DNA of 45,923 bases from CAYLXC01 sp964387865. GTDB taxonomy: Bacteria; Patescibacteriota; Microgenomatia; Daviesbacterales; UBA10151. Below, piece by piece: positions 1-7,122 of the stretch (the stretch's first letter is position 1; every line of letters begins with the position of its first letter). The stretch covers positions 1 through 45,923 of the forward strand of contig CAYLXC010000005.1 of NCBI GenBank assembly GCA_964387865.1, read 5' to 3'. Made by a program: the position numbers and the translations under genes. The notes under the pieces are model-generated. The model did not search any database, was not told where the DNA came from, and saw only the letters and a program-made list of their open reading frames with translations.

Positions 1-202
1 TTCTAAACTTCTTGTTGAAAAAGGAACAATTACTGTTAACGGAATTTCTCTAACTGTCATTGAAGTTAAAGGAAACTCCTTCAGTGTTGGAATTGTCCCT
101 TTCACCTGGGGACATACTATGCTTAATAAAGTAAAAGTAGGAGACAAACTAAACATTGAAATGGACATTATCGGGAAATATGTACAAAAATTTGTAACAT
201 GA
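1..202 (+). CDS. ribE: Riboflavin synthase alpha chain, C-terminal part
   Basis: The gene enters from the left edge, and the frame beginning at base 2 gives its last 66 residues. Riboflavin synthase converts two molecules of 6,7-dimethyl-8-ribityllumazine into riboflavin in the cytoplasm. The fragment contains the second lumazine-binding repeat signature VNGISLTV, followed by the F-T-W-G-H-T turn and the Asp-containing EMDIIGKY ending typical of the family. Its TGA stop overlaps the next start as ATGA, so it is translationally coupled to the ribA-like gene and then to ribH in one operon. The N-terminal barrel lies outside the window. Confidence 0.9.
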   Translation, partial: SKLLVEKGTITVNGISLTVIEVKGNSFSVGIVPFTWGHTMLNKVKVGDKLNIEMDIIGKYVQKFVT

Positions 203-606
203 GTAGTCCAGAGTTTCAACTAATGCAAATACATAGGGTAGCAGAGACAATAATACCTACAAAATTTGGTAGGTTTAGGGCAATTGCGTATAGATTAGAT
301 AATGGTAATGAACACATGGCGTATATTCCTAGCGATAAGTTCAGAATTGATGAAGGTGATCCTATACGGGTTCATACAGAATGCCTTGCGGGTGATGTTT
401 TTGGATCAAACCTTTGCGATTGCGCAAAAAGGTTGCATGAAAGCATGGAATATATTAGTAAGCGCGGACTGGGTGCAGTTATCTATGTTCGGGATGATGT
501 CGGAAGAGGAGTGTCATTAGTCACCTCTACGCTTTGCATAGAAGCAAATGTGAGGGGTATTCGAATAGCGGCAAGCATAGCCAATAACCTAACAAATCAC
601 CTATGA
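199..606 (+). CDS. ribA: GTP cyclohydrolase II-like protein, C-terminally truncated
   Basis: This 135-residue protein matches the N-terminal two thirds of GTP cyclohydrolase II, which opens the GTP ring as the first step of riboflavin synthesis. The core R-V-H-T-E-C-L-A-G-D-V-F-G-S segment and the zinc ligands (Cys-x10-Cys-x-Cys, in ECLAGDVFGS then CDC) are intact, and a degenerate GRG motif follows. Family members are usually about 200 residues. Here roughly the last 65-70 residues are missing, including the substrate-contacting LLTNNP region. ATGA overlaps at both ends argue that 606 is a stable gene end and not a sequencing break. Activity is doubtful; it could be a decayed or repurposed subunit. 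Confidence 0.75.
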   Translation: MSSPEFQLMQIHRVAETIIPTKFGRFRAIAYRLDNGNEHMAYIPSDKFRIDEGDPIRVHTECLAGDVFGSNLCDCAKRLHESMEYISKRGLGAVIYVRDDVGRGVSLVTSTLCIEANVRGIRIAASIANNLTNHL

Positions 607-1043
607 TCAGTAATATTCATATTGCAATTGTAGTAAGTAACTACCATAAAAATATTACGAATGAATTATTAAGGCACTGTTTGGAAACTCTCAAAAAAAA
701 GGGTGTTTCGGAAAGTCAAATAACAGTTGTTCGTGTCCCCGGATCGCTTGAAATTCCTCTAGTTGCAAAAAAACTTGCCAAAAAGAGCATTTTTGACGCA
801 ATTATTGTGATTGGAGTAATTCATAAAGGTGAAACTTATCATTTTGAACTTGTGGCTAATGAGTGTGCGAGAGGCTGTATGCAAGTCGGCCTAGAATATG
901 AAACACCAATAATTTTTGAAGTTCTAGCAGTCTATAACCTTGAGGATGCAAGAGTGCGCGCAACAAGGAAAAAAGAAAACAGGGGTGTGGAGGCAGCCCT
1001 TACGGCATTAAGAATGATTGAATTAATGCGGGAGATATCCTGA
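603..1043 (+). CDS. ribH: 6,7-dimethyl-8-ribityllumazine synthase
   Basis: Lumazine synthase condenses 5-amino-6-ribitylamino-uracil with 3,4-dihydroxybutanone 4-phosphate to give the substrate of riboflavin synthase. The 146-residue length is normal. Family marks are VRVPGSLEIP near residues 44-53, the catalytic-loop segment GVIHKGETYHFE with its His, and the ENRGVEAA helix near the C-terminus. The start ATG overlaps the stop of the ribA-like gene by four bases, and the product acts directly before riboflavin synthase, so these genes form a riboflavin operon. Nothing is missing in the sequence, and it is the best preserved member of the set here. Confidence 0.93.
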   Translation: MISNIHIAIVVSNYHKNITNELLRHCLETLKKKGVSESQITVVRVPGSLEIPLVAKKLAKKSIFDAIIVIGVIHKGETYHFELVANECARGCMQVGLEYETPIIFEVLAVYNLEDARVRATRKKENRGVEAALTALRMIELMREIS

Positions 1044-1100
1044 GTTCAATACGCTCCAAGGTATATAAAGTCATGAATAGACTAGAGAGAACTAAATTGT

Positions 1101-1106
1101 TACAAT
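1101..1106 (+). promoter_or_regulatory. -10 box of tRNA-Lys
   Basis: TACAAT ends eight bases before the first base of the tRNA, which fits transcription starting at or just before the mature 5' end. No clear -35 box is seen. Confidence 0.5.
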
Positions 1107-1114
1107 ACAACTGT

Positions 1115-1186
1115 GGGCCGGTAGCTCAACGGTAGAGCACTTCCCTCTTAAGGAATAGGTTCAGGGTCCGAATCCCTGCCGGCTCA
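1115..1186 (+). tRNA. tRNA-Lys(CTT)
   Basis: The cloverleaf folds fully. The acceptor stem is GGGCCGG with CCGGCTC, with one G-T pair. The D arm is GCTC/GAGC with loop AACGGTA. The anticodon loop CTCTTAA gives anticodon CTT, and the T stem is CAGGG/CCCTG around TCCGAAT. The anticodon stem has a C-T mismatch at its outer pair. CCA is not encoded. The last three T-loop bases through the discriminator are repeated 137 bases downstream. Confidence 0.93.
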
Positions 1187-1188
1187 CT

Positions 1189-1223
1189 CGAATTTAAACT
1201 CACTTCTGTGAGTGTAAAATTCG
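1189..1223 (+). other. Long imperfect hairpin after tRNA-Lys
   Basis: ACTCAC pairs with GTGAGT around a TTCT loop. The outer arms CGAATTT and AAATTCG extend the stem. It begins three bases after the tRNA and may help 3' processing or termination. No T run follows. Confidence 0.5.
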
Positions 1224-1284
1224 ATTAGCTGGAGAGTGATTTGTGACCGCTATTTCAAATCCCAATTTGAACTAGCTGTTCGTT

Positions 1285-1304
1285 CCCCGCCTTTGGCGGG
1301 GGTT
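1285..1304 (+). terminator. Terminator-like hairpin
   Basis: CCCCGCC pairs with GGCGGGG around a TTT loop. Only two T residues and a TATTAAT follow, so it is a weak intrinsic terminator, probably ending the tRNA-Lys transcript. Confidence 0.55.
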
Positions 1305-1307
1305 ATT

Positions 1308-1324
1308 AATCCCTGCCGGCTCAC
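1308..1324 (+). repeat. 17-bp copy of the tRNA-Lys 3' end
   Basis: The bases are identical to 1171-1187: the last three T-loop bases, the T-stem 3' strand, the acceptor 3' strand, the discriminator and one further C. It resembles an att-type scar. A copy with the same boundaries exists for tRNA-Gly at 41368-41383. Confidence 0.85.
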
Positions 1325-1355
1325 AGTACTTCCTTTATATAGTAAATAGTAAAAA

Positions 1356-1383
1356 TTGACAGTTGGAGATTTCATGATATACT
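1356..1383 (+). promoter_or_regulatory. Promoter of the 1393 gene
   Basis: TTGACA, a 16-base spacer and TATACT. The -10 box ends nine bases before the ATG at 1393, so the transcript should have almost no leader. No Shine-Dalgarno sequence is present. Confidence 0.75.
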
Positions 1384-1392
1384 TCTTTCCTT

Positions 1393-1923
1393 ATGAATTT
1401 GGGAGTTGAGCAAAAAGCCACTTTAGAACAGGCCATAAGTGTCAGGGATAAATGTCAGAAGATAGTTTCCGAAATCAGAAAGAGGACAGGGATGCCTCCA
1501 AATGAGGTTAGGATGGAAGAAGTAATTCTTAAATCACCTCAGATACAAGCGACCAAGGATCTAGATCCAGCAATTAAGCGGTATTTTGAAGCTCTTTCCT
1601 CTTTAGCAGGAGATGAAATCCGATGGAGGAACTCAAACCCCAGTTTAAGATTACTAGTTGTTGGGGGATCAGGTGGAATATGGCTGGGAATGGATGCATA
1701 CAAGGTTGGACCTTTGGGGCTTATACTTTACAGTAATATTCATGAGGTATTCAACGGTAATCGAATTCAAACAGAGGTTTTGCCAATACATTTTGAAAGT
1801 GTGGAAAGGTCTCTGGCTGCAAAATTACAGGAAACATATGATGGGTTAAAGAAACATATAGGGACTGTTGAACCTTTCTTATTTGCCAACAATCTTTTGG
1901 AATTTGTACGAACTTATTCCTGA
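1393..1923 (+). CDS. Hypothetical protein, 176 residues
   Basis: I do not recognise this protein. The first 60 residues are charged and predicted helical, with many Lys and Glu residues. A Gly-rich hydrophobic stretch with VVGGSGG follows near residues 90-100, then a mixed alpha/beta C-terminal half. There is no signal peptide and no convincing membrane helix. It is expressed from its own strong promoter just upstream and should be leaderless. It ends convergently with the small acidic gene on the other strand, overlapping it by ten bases. Cytoplasmic location is inferred only from the lack of an export signal. Confidence 0.7.
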   Translation: MNLGVEQKATLEQAISVRDKCQKIVSEIRKRTGMPPNEVRMEEVILKSPQIQATKDLDPAIKRYFEALSSLAGDEIRWRNSNPSLRLLVVGGSGGIWLGMDAYKVGPLGLILYSNIHEVFNGNRIQTEVLPIHFESVERSLAAKLQETYDGLKKHIGTVEPFLFANNLLEFVRTYS

Positions 1924-2129
1924 TTTTTATCTGCTTCATTTATAACCTCTTGAGAATTTAGCTCTCTGGGACCATTTTCATCTGACGGGAGTCCCACACT
2001 TTTTAAAGTTTCGTCAATATCCTCCACATCTTTCGGAGCATGTCCTAAAGAAGATTCCTCATCCTGAATTTCCTCATCAGCAGAATCAGCTTTATCATGT
2101 TTTTGATCATCGGTATCTGCGGTTTTCAT
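1914..2129 (-). CDS. Small acidic hypothetical protein
   Basis: This 71-residue product is rich in Asp and Glu (DEEIQDEESS, DVEDIDETL) and has almost no hydrophobic core, so it is probably disordered. An extended -10 box (TGG followed by TAAAAT) lies 16 bases before the ATG, which supports expression. It overlaps the end of the convergent 176-residue gene by ten bases. No family is recognised. Because low-complexity ORFs can be spurious, the promoter and the lack of another gene in this space are the main support. Confidence 0.5.
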   Translation of the reverse strand: MKTADTDDQKHDKADSADEEIQDEESSLGHAPKDVEDIDETLKSVGLPSDENGPRELNSQEVINEADKNQE

Positions 2130-2164
2130 AGGAGAATGTAAATTAATTTTACCATAAATTTATG

Positions 2165-2237
2165 CGCGCCCGAGAGGAGTTGAACCTCTAACCGCCTCGT
2201 CCGAAGCGAGGTGCTCTATCCATTAAGCTACGGGCGC
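2165..2237 (-). tRNA. tRNA-Arg(TCG)
   Basis: The acceptor stem GCGCCCG/CGGGCGC is perfect. The anticodon stem CCTCG/CGAGG encloses CTTCGGA, giving anticodon TCG. The T arm is AGAGG/CCTCT around TTCAACT, and the D-loop keeps the usual GG. The discriminator is G and CCA is not encoded. Confidence 0.93.
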
Positions 2238-2241
2238 AAAT

Positions 2242-2287
2242 GTCAGATCCTTCTCCCGCACCAGAGTCGGTGCGGGATCAGGATGAC
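2242..2287. repeat. REP-like palindrome bounded by GTCA and TGAC
   Basis: An inner stem CCCGCACC/GGTGCGGG with a six-base loop sits inside outer arms GTCAGATCC and GGATGAC, which pair imperfectly. The boundaries match the larger palindromes at 4206 and 22715. Confidence 0.6.
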
Positions 2288-2324
2288 AAAGTGCGTTCAG
2301 AAATTATACGCACTTTGTCATTTT
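2284..2324 (+). terminator. Strong hairpin followed by TTTT
   Basis: TGACAAAGTGCGT pairs with ACGCACTTTGTCA around an 11-base loop, and TTTT follows. On the plus strand it would insulate the glycosyltransferase gene from upstream transcription. Confidence 0.6.
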
Positions 2325-2343
2325 AGCATTTTTCCCCATTTTC

Positions 2344-2352
2344 TGTTATTAT
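2344..2352 (+). promoter_or_regulatory. Extended -10 box of the glycosyltransferase gene
   Basis: TGT followed by TATTAT. The box ends seven bases before the ATG at 2360, so transcription should begin at or beside the start codon. Confidence 0.65.
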
Positions 2353-2359
2353 TTGCGGC

Positions 2360-3418
2360 ATGCTAAAAAAACTACGTATTGCACAGATTGCAAACATAGT
2401 TGAACGTATACCTCCTAAAAGATACGGTGGAACGGAGAGAGTTGTTTATGCTTTAACAGAGGAGCTTGTAAAAAAAGGTCATAATGTAAGCCTTTTTGCA
2501 AGCGGGGATTCTCAAACATCAGCCAAACTTTTTGCAATTTATCCAAAATCTATTCGTGAGGCTCGATTTGAAAATATTTATGGAGCAAACATATTAAGTC
2601 TTTTAAATATAGGCTATGCTTATAAGATGCAAAATCAATTTGATATAATCCACGATCATAATTGTTACCTCAGTTTGCCTACTGCTAATCTTTCTAAAAC
2701 TCCTGTTGTGATGACTTTACACGGACCCTTGGGAATTAATGAAAAAAGAATTTTCGAGAATCTTAATAAGCCATATCTTGTCTCTGTTTCAAAAGCTCAA
2801 TCTTACCATGCAACAAATCTTAATTATTTGGGATACGTTTATAACGGGCTTAAAATGGACCATTTTCCATTTTCAAAAGAGGATGATGGCTATCTTTTGT
2901 TTGTTGGCCGAATTTCTCGGGAAAAGGGTGTTCACTTTGCAATTGAGGCTGCACAATATCTGAATCTTCCCCTTATTATTGCTGCAAAACTTGACAGTAG
3001 TAAGGATGCAGCGGATGATGTGCAGTATTTCCATGAATCAATTGAGCCAAAATTATCTGATCAAATCCGCTGGATTGGGGAAGTTGATGAGCAGGAAAGG
3101 AATAGGCTTATGAGCAAAGCACTATGTTTGCTTCATCCGGTTAATTGGAATGAGCCTTTTGGGCTAACTATGATTGAAGCTATGGCATGCGGATGTCCTG
3201 TGATTGCATTTAATATGGGATCTATTCCGGAAATTGTGGCTGATGGAAAAACAGGATTTATTGTAAATAATGTTGTTGAAATGATTGAAGCAGTTTCTAA
3301 AATTAAAAAAATCAAACGGGAAGAATGCAGAAAATATGCATTAAAAAACTTTAATGCGAAAAAAATGACTGATGAATATGAAAAAATATATTGTAAAATT
3401 TTGGGAATAGGTACTTGA
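2360..3418 (+). CDS. GT4-family glycosyltransferase
   Basis: This 352-residue GT-B enzyme transfers a sugar from a nucleotide-sugar donor to a glycan or lipid acceptor at the cytoplasmic face. The N-terminal domain begins with IAQIANIVERIPP and the glycine turn RYGGTER, as in GT4 enzymes. The C-terminal donor domain has LLFVGRISREKG and the family motif EPFGLTMIEAMACG, the E-x7-E signature, followed by PVIAF and the helix PEIVADG. Length is typical. The acceptor cannot be told from sequence. The gene stands alone with its own promoter, between a terminator and the MscS-like gene. Confidence 0.9.
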   Translation: MLKKLRIAQIANIVERIPPKRYGGTERVVYALTEELVKKGHNVSLFASGDSQTSAKLFAIYPKSIREARFENIYGANILSLLNIGYAYKMQNQFDIIHDHNCYLSLPTANLSKTPVVMTLHGPLGINEKRIFENLNKPYLVSVSKAQSYHATNLNYLGYVYNGLKMDHFPFSKEDDGYLLFVGRISREKGVHFAIEAAQYLNLPLIIAAKLDSSKDAADDVQYFHESIEPKLSDQIRWIGEVDEQERNRLMSKALCLLHPVNWNEPFGLTMIEAMACGCPVIAFNMGSIPEIVADGKTGFIVNNVVEMIEAVSKIKKIKREECRKYALKNFNAKKMTDEYEKIYCKILGIGT

Positions 3419-3507
3419 TACACTCGACTTCGCTCAGTATCAATAGTCAGTGAAATCGAAGTATTGACAAAAGACTAAAACAATAAAGGAAGGGGGTGAG
3501 AAAAGTA

Positions 3508-4191
3508 ATGGAAGCAATTAGTATAACAGTTGGAGCAATAATTGCAAATTCCGTGTCAAGTTTGGGAAGTTATTTGCCGCAATTTCTAGCAGGATTGATT
3601 TTACTTTTGATCGGTTTGGCTGTTGCAGCACTTTTAAAGGAAGTTGTTTTGAGATTTTTGAGATTTATTAACGTAGAAGGATGGTTTGGTAATGTTTCTG
3701 ACTGGTTCAGCAGGATTAGGACAGACAAAGGAATAAGAGGTAGTGTATGGACAAATTTAGTATCAGAATTGGTTCGCTGGACGGTTGTAATACTATTTTT
3801 AGTTCCTGCAGCAGAGGCATGGGGGTTACCTAGAGTTACAGATCTTTTAAACCAATTTCTATTTTATATTCCAAACGTTTTTGTAGCGGTTGTTGTGGGA
3901 TTTATAGGGTTGGTTGCAGCAAAACTTGTATCTGATGTAATAAAACACACAAGTAAAGGTCTGGGCAGTGAATCATCCAATCTTTTATCATCAATTGGCA
4001 GATGGGCAATGGTGTTTTTCACAGGTTTGATAGTTCTAAACCAGCTAGGGGTTGCTGCTGATTTAGTTAGGATTTTATTCACAGGTATTGTGGCCATGCT
4101 TGCAATTGCAGGAGGATTGGCTTTCGGATTAGGAGGACAGGATAGCGCAAAAAGAGTTTTGGGGGAGTTGCAGAAAAGACTGGAGAAGTGA
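3508..4191 (+). CDS. MscS-like conserved-helix membrane protein
   Basis: The 227-residue product has four or more hydrophobic segments. They include LPQFLAGLILLLIGLAVAAL near the start and a final Gly/Ala-rich helix, ILFTGIVAMLAIAGGLAFGLGG, which resembles the pore helix of MscS-type channels. The long cytosolic beta domain of MscS is absent, so this belongs with the short conserved-TM-helix proteins. A GTG at 3496 is possible, but ATG 3508 sits behind the purine-rich AGGAAGGGGGTGAG and is preferred. A role in osmotic or mechanosensitive gating is inferred only from the pore-like helix. Confidence 0.75.
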   Translation: MEAISITVGAIIANSVSSLGSYLPQFLAGLILLLIGLAVAALLKEVVLRFLRFINVEGWFGNVSDWFSRIRTDKGIRGSVWTNLVSELVRWTVVILFLVPAAEAWGLPRVTDLLNQFLFYIPNVFVAVVVGFIGLVAAKLVSDVIKHTSKGLGSESSNLLSSIGRWAMVFFTGLIVLNQLGVAADLVRILFTGIVAMLAIAGGLAFGLGGQDSAKRVLGELQKRLEK

Positions 4192-4205
4192 CCAAGTCCT
4201 TCTTG

Positions 4206-4275
4206 GTCATCCCCGATTAGATCGGGGATCCATAAATAATTATTAGTATAGATTCCGTAACAAGTACGGAATGAC
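4206..4275. repeat. 70-bp double-stem palindromic element
   Basis: It starts GTCAT and ends ATGAC. Stem 1 is ATCCCCGAT/ATCGGGGAT. A central ATCCATAAATAATT links to stem 2, ATTCCGTA/TACGGAAT. The same layout and central sequence occur inside dinB at 22715-22780. A separate small hairpin, GACCAAG/CTTGGTC, lies just before it. Confidence 0.8.
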
Positions 4276-4278
4276 ATA

Positions 4279-5103
4279 TTAAGAAGTAGTTACCAGCTTT
4301 AGGGCGCCATATAATCCTGCTGAGTCACCTAATTTGGAAAGGGTAATCTCTGGTGGATCAGGAAATATTGTTAAATAATCTTTAAGGTAGGTTTTGACTT
4401 TTTTAAGCGGGATTGATTTCATAACTGCACCACCGAGGATAACTATATCCGGTGACCAGTGGACTATGGTGTTATTTAGACCAATTGCCAAATATTTTGT
4501 TACCTGATCCCAAATTTGAGGATCAGTTATATCTTTACCTTTTTTACCATGAATTCTTAACATTGCAGAGCCTGAAACATAAGATTCCAGATGTCCCCTG
4601 CCACCACAATTACAGGAATCTCCATCAGGCACAATAATTTGATGGCCGGGTTCAAAACCCAATGAATTTTCATCAATTTTTCCGTTAACTACTCTTCCTC
4701 CGCCAACGCCTGTACTAATTGTTAAATAAGCAACTATATTTTTTCCGGCACCCGCCCCATAGACTGCCTCACCTAAGGCTGCCAAATCAGCATCATTTTC
4801 CAAATGCACAGCACAATTAAGTACGGCTTCCAGTTGCTGTTTAAATGGCTTATTAATCCATCCGCCAATGTGCGGGCTGGAAATAAGCATGGTCTTACCT
4901 TTATTCAATGTTCCTGCCAGCCCGCCAGCCGCAGCTTCAATTTTTTCACCATGGGCCATTTCATCCGCAGCTTGTTTTATATTTTGGATAGCCTGCTCAA
5001 AATCCTGGGTTGTTGGGATAATTTTCGGCTCTCCAATAGTTTTACCATCGGAAGAGAGAGCAATTCTCATTTTGGTTCCGCCTATATCAAAGAGAAGAAA
5101 CAT
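4279..5103 (-). CDS. ROK-family sugar kinase
   Basis: ROK kinases phosphorylate hexoses such as glucose, fructose or N-acetyl sugars with ATP. The N-terminal phosphate-binding motif FDIGGTKMR, the catalytic-region signature ENDADLAALGEA, and the glycine loop STGVGGG are present. The zinc site reads EPGH, then CNCGGRGHLES; the usual third Cys is replaced by His, which could still bind metal. At 274 residues it is slightly short for the family. With gnd, zwf and pgi/pmi close by, supply of hexose 6-phosphate to the pentose phosphate route is a reasonable inference, but substrate is not decided by sequence. Confidence 0.88.
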   Translation of the reverse strand: MFLLFDIGGTKMRIALSSDGKTIGEPKIIPTTQDFEQAIQNIKQAADEMAHGEKIEAAAGGLAGTLNKGKTMLISSPHIGGWINKPFKQQLEAVLNCAVHLENDADLAALGEAVYGAGAGKNIVAYLTISTGVGGGRVVNGKIDENSLGFEPGHQIIVPDGDSCNCGGRGHLESYVSGSAMLRIHGKKGKDITDPQIWDQVTKYLAIGLNNTIVHWSPDIVILGGAVMKSIPLKKVKTYLKDYLTIFPDPPEITLSKLGDSAGLYGALKLVTTS

Positions 5104-5238
5104 ATTAATTTACAATTTACAATTAACAACTAACAATTTCAATAGCGGGTTGTACAAAATTTAGCTTTGCACCCCAGGGGTACAGGCACGTTATGAGCCA
5201 TTTACAATAGTAAAGTTTTATGTTAAGTTGGTTGCCGT

Positions 5239-6147
5239 ATGAAAATAGGTTATATTGGCTTGGGAAGAATGGGGAAAAATATGGTTCTAAGGCTTTTAGA
5301 GCATGGGATTGAGGTTGTGGCTTGGAACAGGACAAGGGATGATGTTGATGAGGTGGTGAAATCAGGAGCAACAGGTGCAGAAACAATTGAGGATTTGGTT
5401 TCAAAGCTGGAAGCTCCCAGAATCATCTGGTTAATGCTTCCTGCAGGGGATGTGACTGATGAGTATATTGACAAGCTTCTTTCATTACTTTCCCCAGGTG
5501 ATCTTATTGTTGATGGTGCAAACTCATTTTATAAGGACACTCTAAGACGTGCAGAAAAGATTAAGCCTAATAATATACATTTTATGGACATTGGGGTGTC
5601 CGGGGGACCTTCAGGGGCCAGGAATGGTGCTTGCATGATGATTGGAGGAGATAAGGAGGATGTGGAGAGAGTGATTGAGGTAGTAAAGGCTGCATCTGCT
5701 CCGGAGGCTTTTGGTCATTTTGGTCCTGTTGGAGCAGGCCATTTTGCAAAGATGGTTCATAACGGAATTGAGTATGGGATGATGGAGGCAATAGGGGAGG
5801 GGGCTGCAATTTTAAAATACGGTCCATTTAAACTGGATTTGGTTGAGATTTTCAGGGTTTATAACCATAGGTCTGTGATAGAAAGCAGACTTGTCGGATG
5901 GACGCAAGATGCTTTATCAGAGGATCCTGAATTAGAAAATATATCATCTGAAATTAAATCAACAGGAGAAGGGGAGTGGACAGTAAAAACTGCAAAAGAA
6001 TTTGGGGTGGAGACTCCAGTAATCGAGGATTCCTTCAAAGTTAGGCAGAATTCAGGTAATGATCCTGAGAATTCTCCGGCAGGTTTTAGAAACAAAATAG
6101 TTTCTGCCCAAAGAGGCAAATTCGGCCAGCATGCTGTAAAAAAATGA
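5239..6147 (+). CDS. gnd: 6-phosphogluconate dehydrogenase, decarboxylating, short form
   Basis: The enzyme oxidises and decarboxylates 6-phosphogluconate to ribulose 5-phosphate with reduction of NAD(P). The Rossmann start MKIGYIGLGRMGKNM, the LMLPAGDVTD segment, DGANSFYKDT, the substrate motif DIGVSGGPSGA and KMVHNGIEYGMM with catalytic Lys and His are all visible. At about 302 residues it belongs to the short class, not the 470-residue enterobacterial class. A -10-like TATGTT lies 14 bases before the ATG and no Shine-Dalgarno is seen. It probably works with zwf at 7123-8547. Confidence 0.93.
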   Translation: MKIGYIGLGRMGKNMVLRLLEHGIEVVAWNRTRDDVDEVVKSGATGAETIEDLVSKLEAPRIIWLMLPAGDVTDEYIDKLLSLLSPGDLIVDGANSFYKDTLRRAEKIKPNNIHFMDIGVSGGPSGARNGACMMIGGDKEDVERVIEVVKAASAPEAFGHFGPVGAGHFAKMVHNGIEYGMMEAIGEGAAILKYGPFKLDLVEIFRVYNHRSVIESRLVGWTQDALSEDPELENISSEIKSTGEGEWTVKTAKEFGVETPVIEDSFKVRQNSGNDPENSPAGFRNKIVSAQRGKFGQHAVKK

Positions 6148-6151
6148 CCCC

Positions 6152-6180
6152 TTGACAAATTGTATAGGATTGGTTTATAA
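6152..6180 (+). promoter_or_regulatory. Promoter of the surface-protein gene at 6193
   Basis: TTGACA, 17-base spacer, TTATAA: close to consensus. The -10 box ends 12 bases before the ATG at 6193, giving a leader of about six bases. Confidence 0.8.
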
Positions 6181-6192
6181 CGATTGTGTTCA

Positions 6193-7080
6193 ATGAATCT
6201 TCAAATTACAGGGATTAAACTAACCTCTCTGATTGCCCTGACTTTAGCAATCTTATTTGCATTATTCCTAATCGTGGTTAATGTGTTTGCAGCAACCACA
6301 GTTAATCTTCAATTTGCAAATCATATCAAAGCAAATTTACCTGAACAGGATGTTTTTATTCAAAGTCTTAGTAATCCAAACCAGGTTGTAAGAGTTGAAG
6401 GTGATCAGGCAAAGGAAGCAACCATTTCAGCTAAAACCGTTTACGCTGCATCTTCCGCAGTTGAACATGACCCTTTTAAATTGGGAGATAATCCTTTGGG
6501 ACCTTTTCCTAAAGGTAAAAGTTTAGGTTTTACGCTTGAAGAATGGCTTGGGGCACAAGGTAGCGGTACATATATGGTTGATGGGGACAGTGCCCAGCTT
6601 GATCTTACCTTCCAAAAACTTGTTCCAAATGGGGTCTACACTGTTTGGTGCTCAAGACTCACATTCCCCCCAAATCCCAGTGTGGTAGATAGACCTTGTG
6701 GATTGGCAGATGGTTCGGAAAATGTACTCACTGCTGATGCGGATGGTGCAGGAAGTTTTAAGCTCGGGATGAAACCACTTGAGGAGAGCACGACTGAGAC
6801 AGCTTCTTTAATTGCATTGGCATACCATAGTGATGGAAAAACTTATGGAGAAAAGCCCGGAGATTTTGGCCTAAATTCTCACGTGCATATTTTTGCCATG
6901 ATCCCCATAGCAGAAGCTGCCGTGAGCCCAGCTCCTACGCCAACCCCACAGGCAACATCAATTTTGGGCCTTTCGGGAACAGCATGGTTTATTATTATTG
7001 TGGTTATAGTTGTAATATTTTTGGGATTTTGGATGATGAGCAAAAAAGGTTCCCAATCCCCACCTCCTCCTACTGTTTAA
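6193..7080 (+). CDS. Cell-surface protein anchored at both ends
   Basis: The 295-residue product begins with a strong hydrophobic segment (LTSLIALTLAILFALFLIVV) ending near NVFA, then a soluble domain of about 200 residues, a Pro-Thr linker (PAPTPTPQ), and a C-terminal membrane helix IIIVVIVVIFLGFW followed by Lys residues. The domain has two Cys residues (VWCSRL and RPCGL) that could form a disulphide outside the cell, and a late HVHIF motif. I do not recognise the domain. ATG 6193 is preferred to TTG 6184 because of the promoter position. Envelope location is inferred from the helices and linker. Confidence 0.75.
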   Translation: MNLQITGIKLTSLIALTLAILFALFLIVVNVFAATTVNLQFANHIKANLPEQDVFIQSLSNPNQVVRVEGDQAKEATISAKTVYAASSAVEHDPFKLGDNPLGPFPKGKSLGFTLEEWLGAQGSGTYMVDGDSAQLDLTFQKLVPNGVYTVWCSRLTFPPNPSVVDRPCGLADGSENVLTADADGAGSFKLGMKPLEESTTETASLIALAYHSDGKTYGEKPGDFGLNSHVHIFAMIPIAEAAVSPAPTPTPQATSILGLSGTAWFIIIVVIVVIFLGFWMMSKKGSQSPPPPTV

Positions 7081-7122
7081 TCCCTCTTCCAGTCAGGTCC
7101 ATCAAAAGCATGGCAATACTAT

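Noticed and set aside
199..606. Frameshift as the cause of the short ribA
   Set aside because: I looked for the missing LLTNNP region in other frames up to 1043 and found only ribH; the ATGA overlaps support a true gene end.
3864..4277. Minus-strand frame of 137 codons over the MscS-like gene
   Set aside because: Antisense shadow that runs through the palindromic element; the plus-strand membrane protein has the ribosome site and a coherent product.
5104..5238. Riboswitch or small gene before gnd
   Set aside because: Only AT-rich simple repeats (ACAATTTACAATT) and a tiny CCCC/GGGG pairing; no conserved structure recognised.
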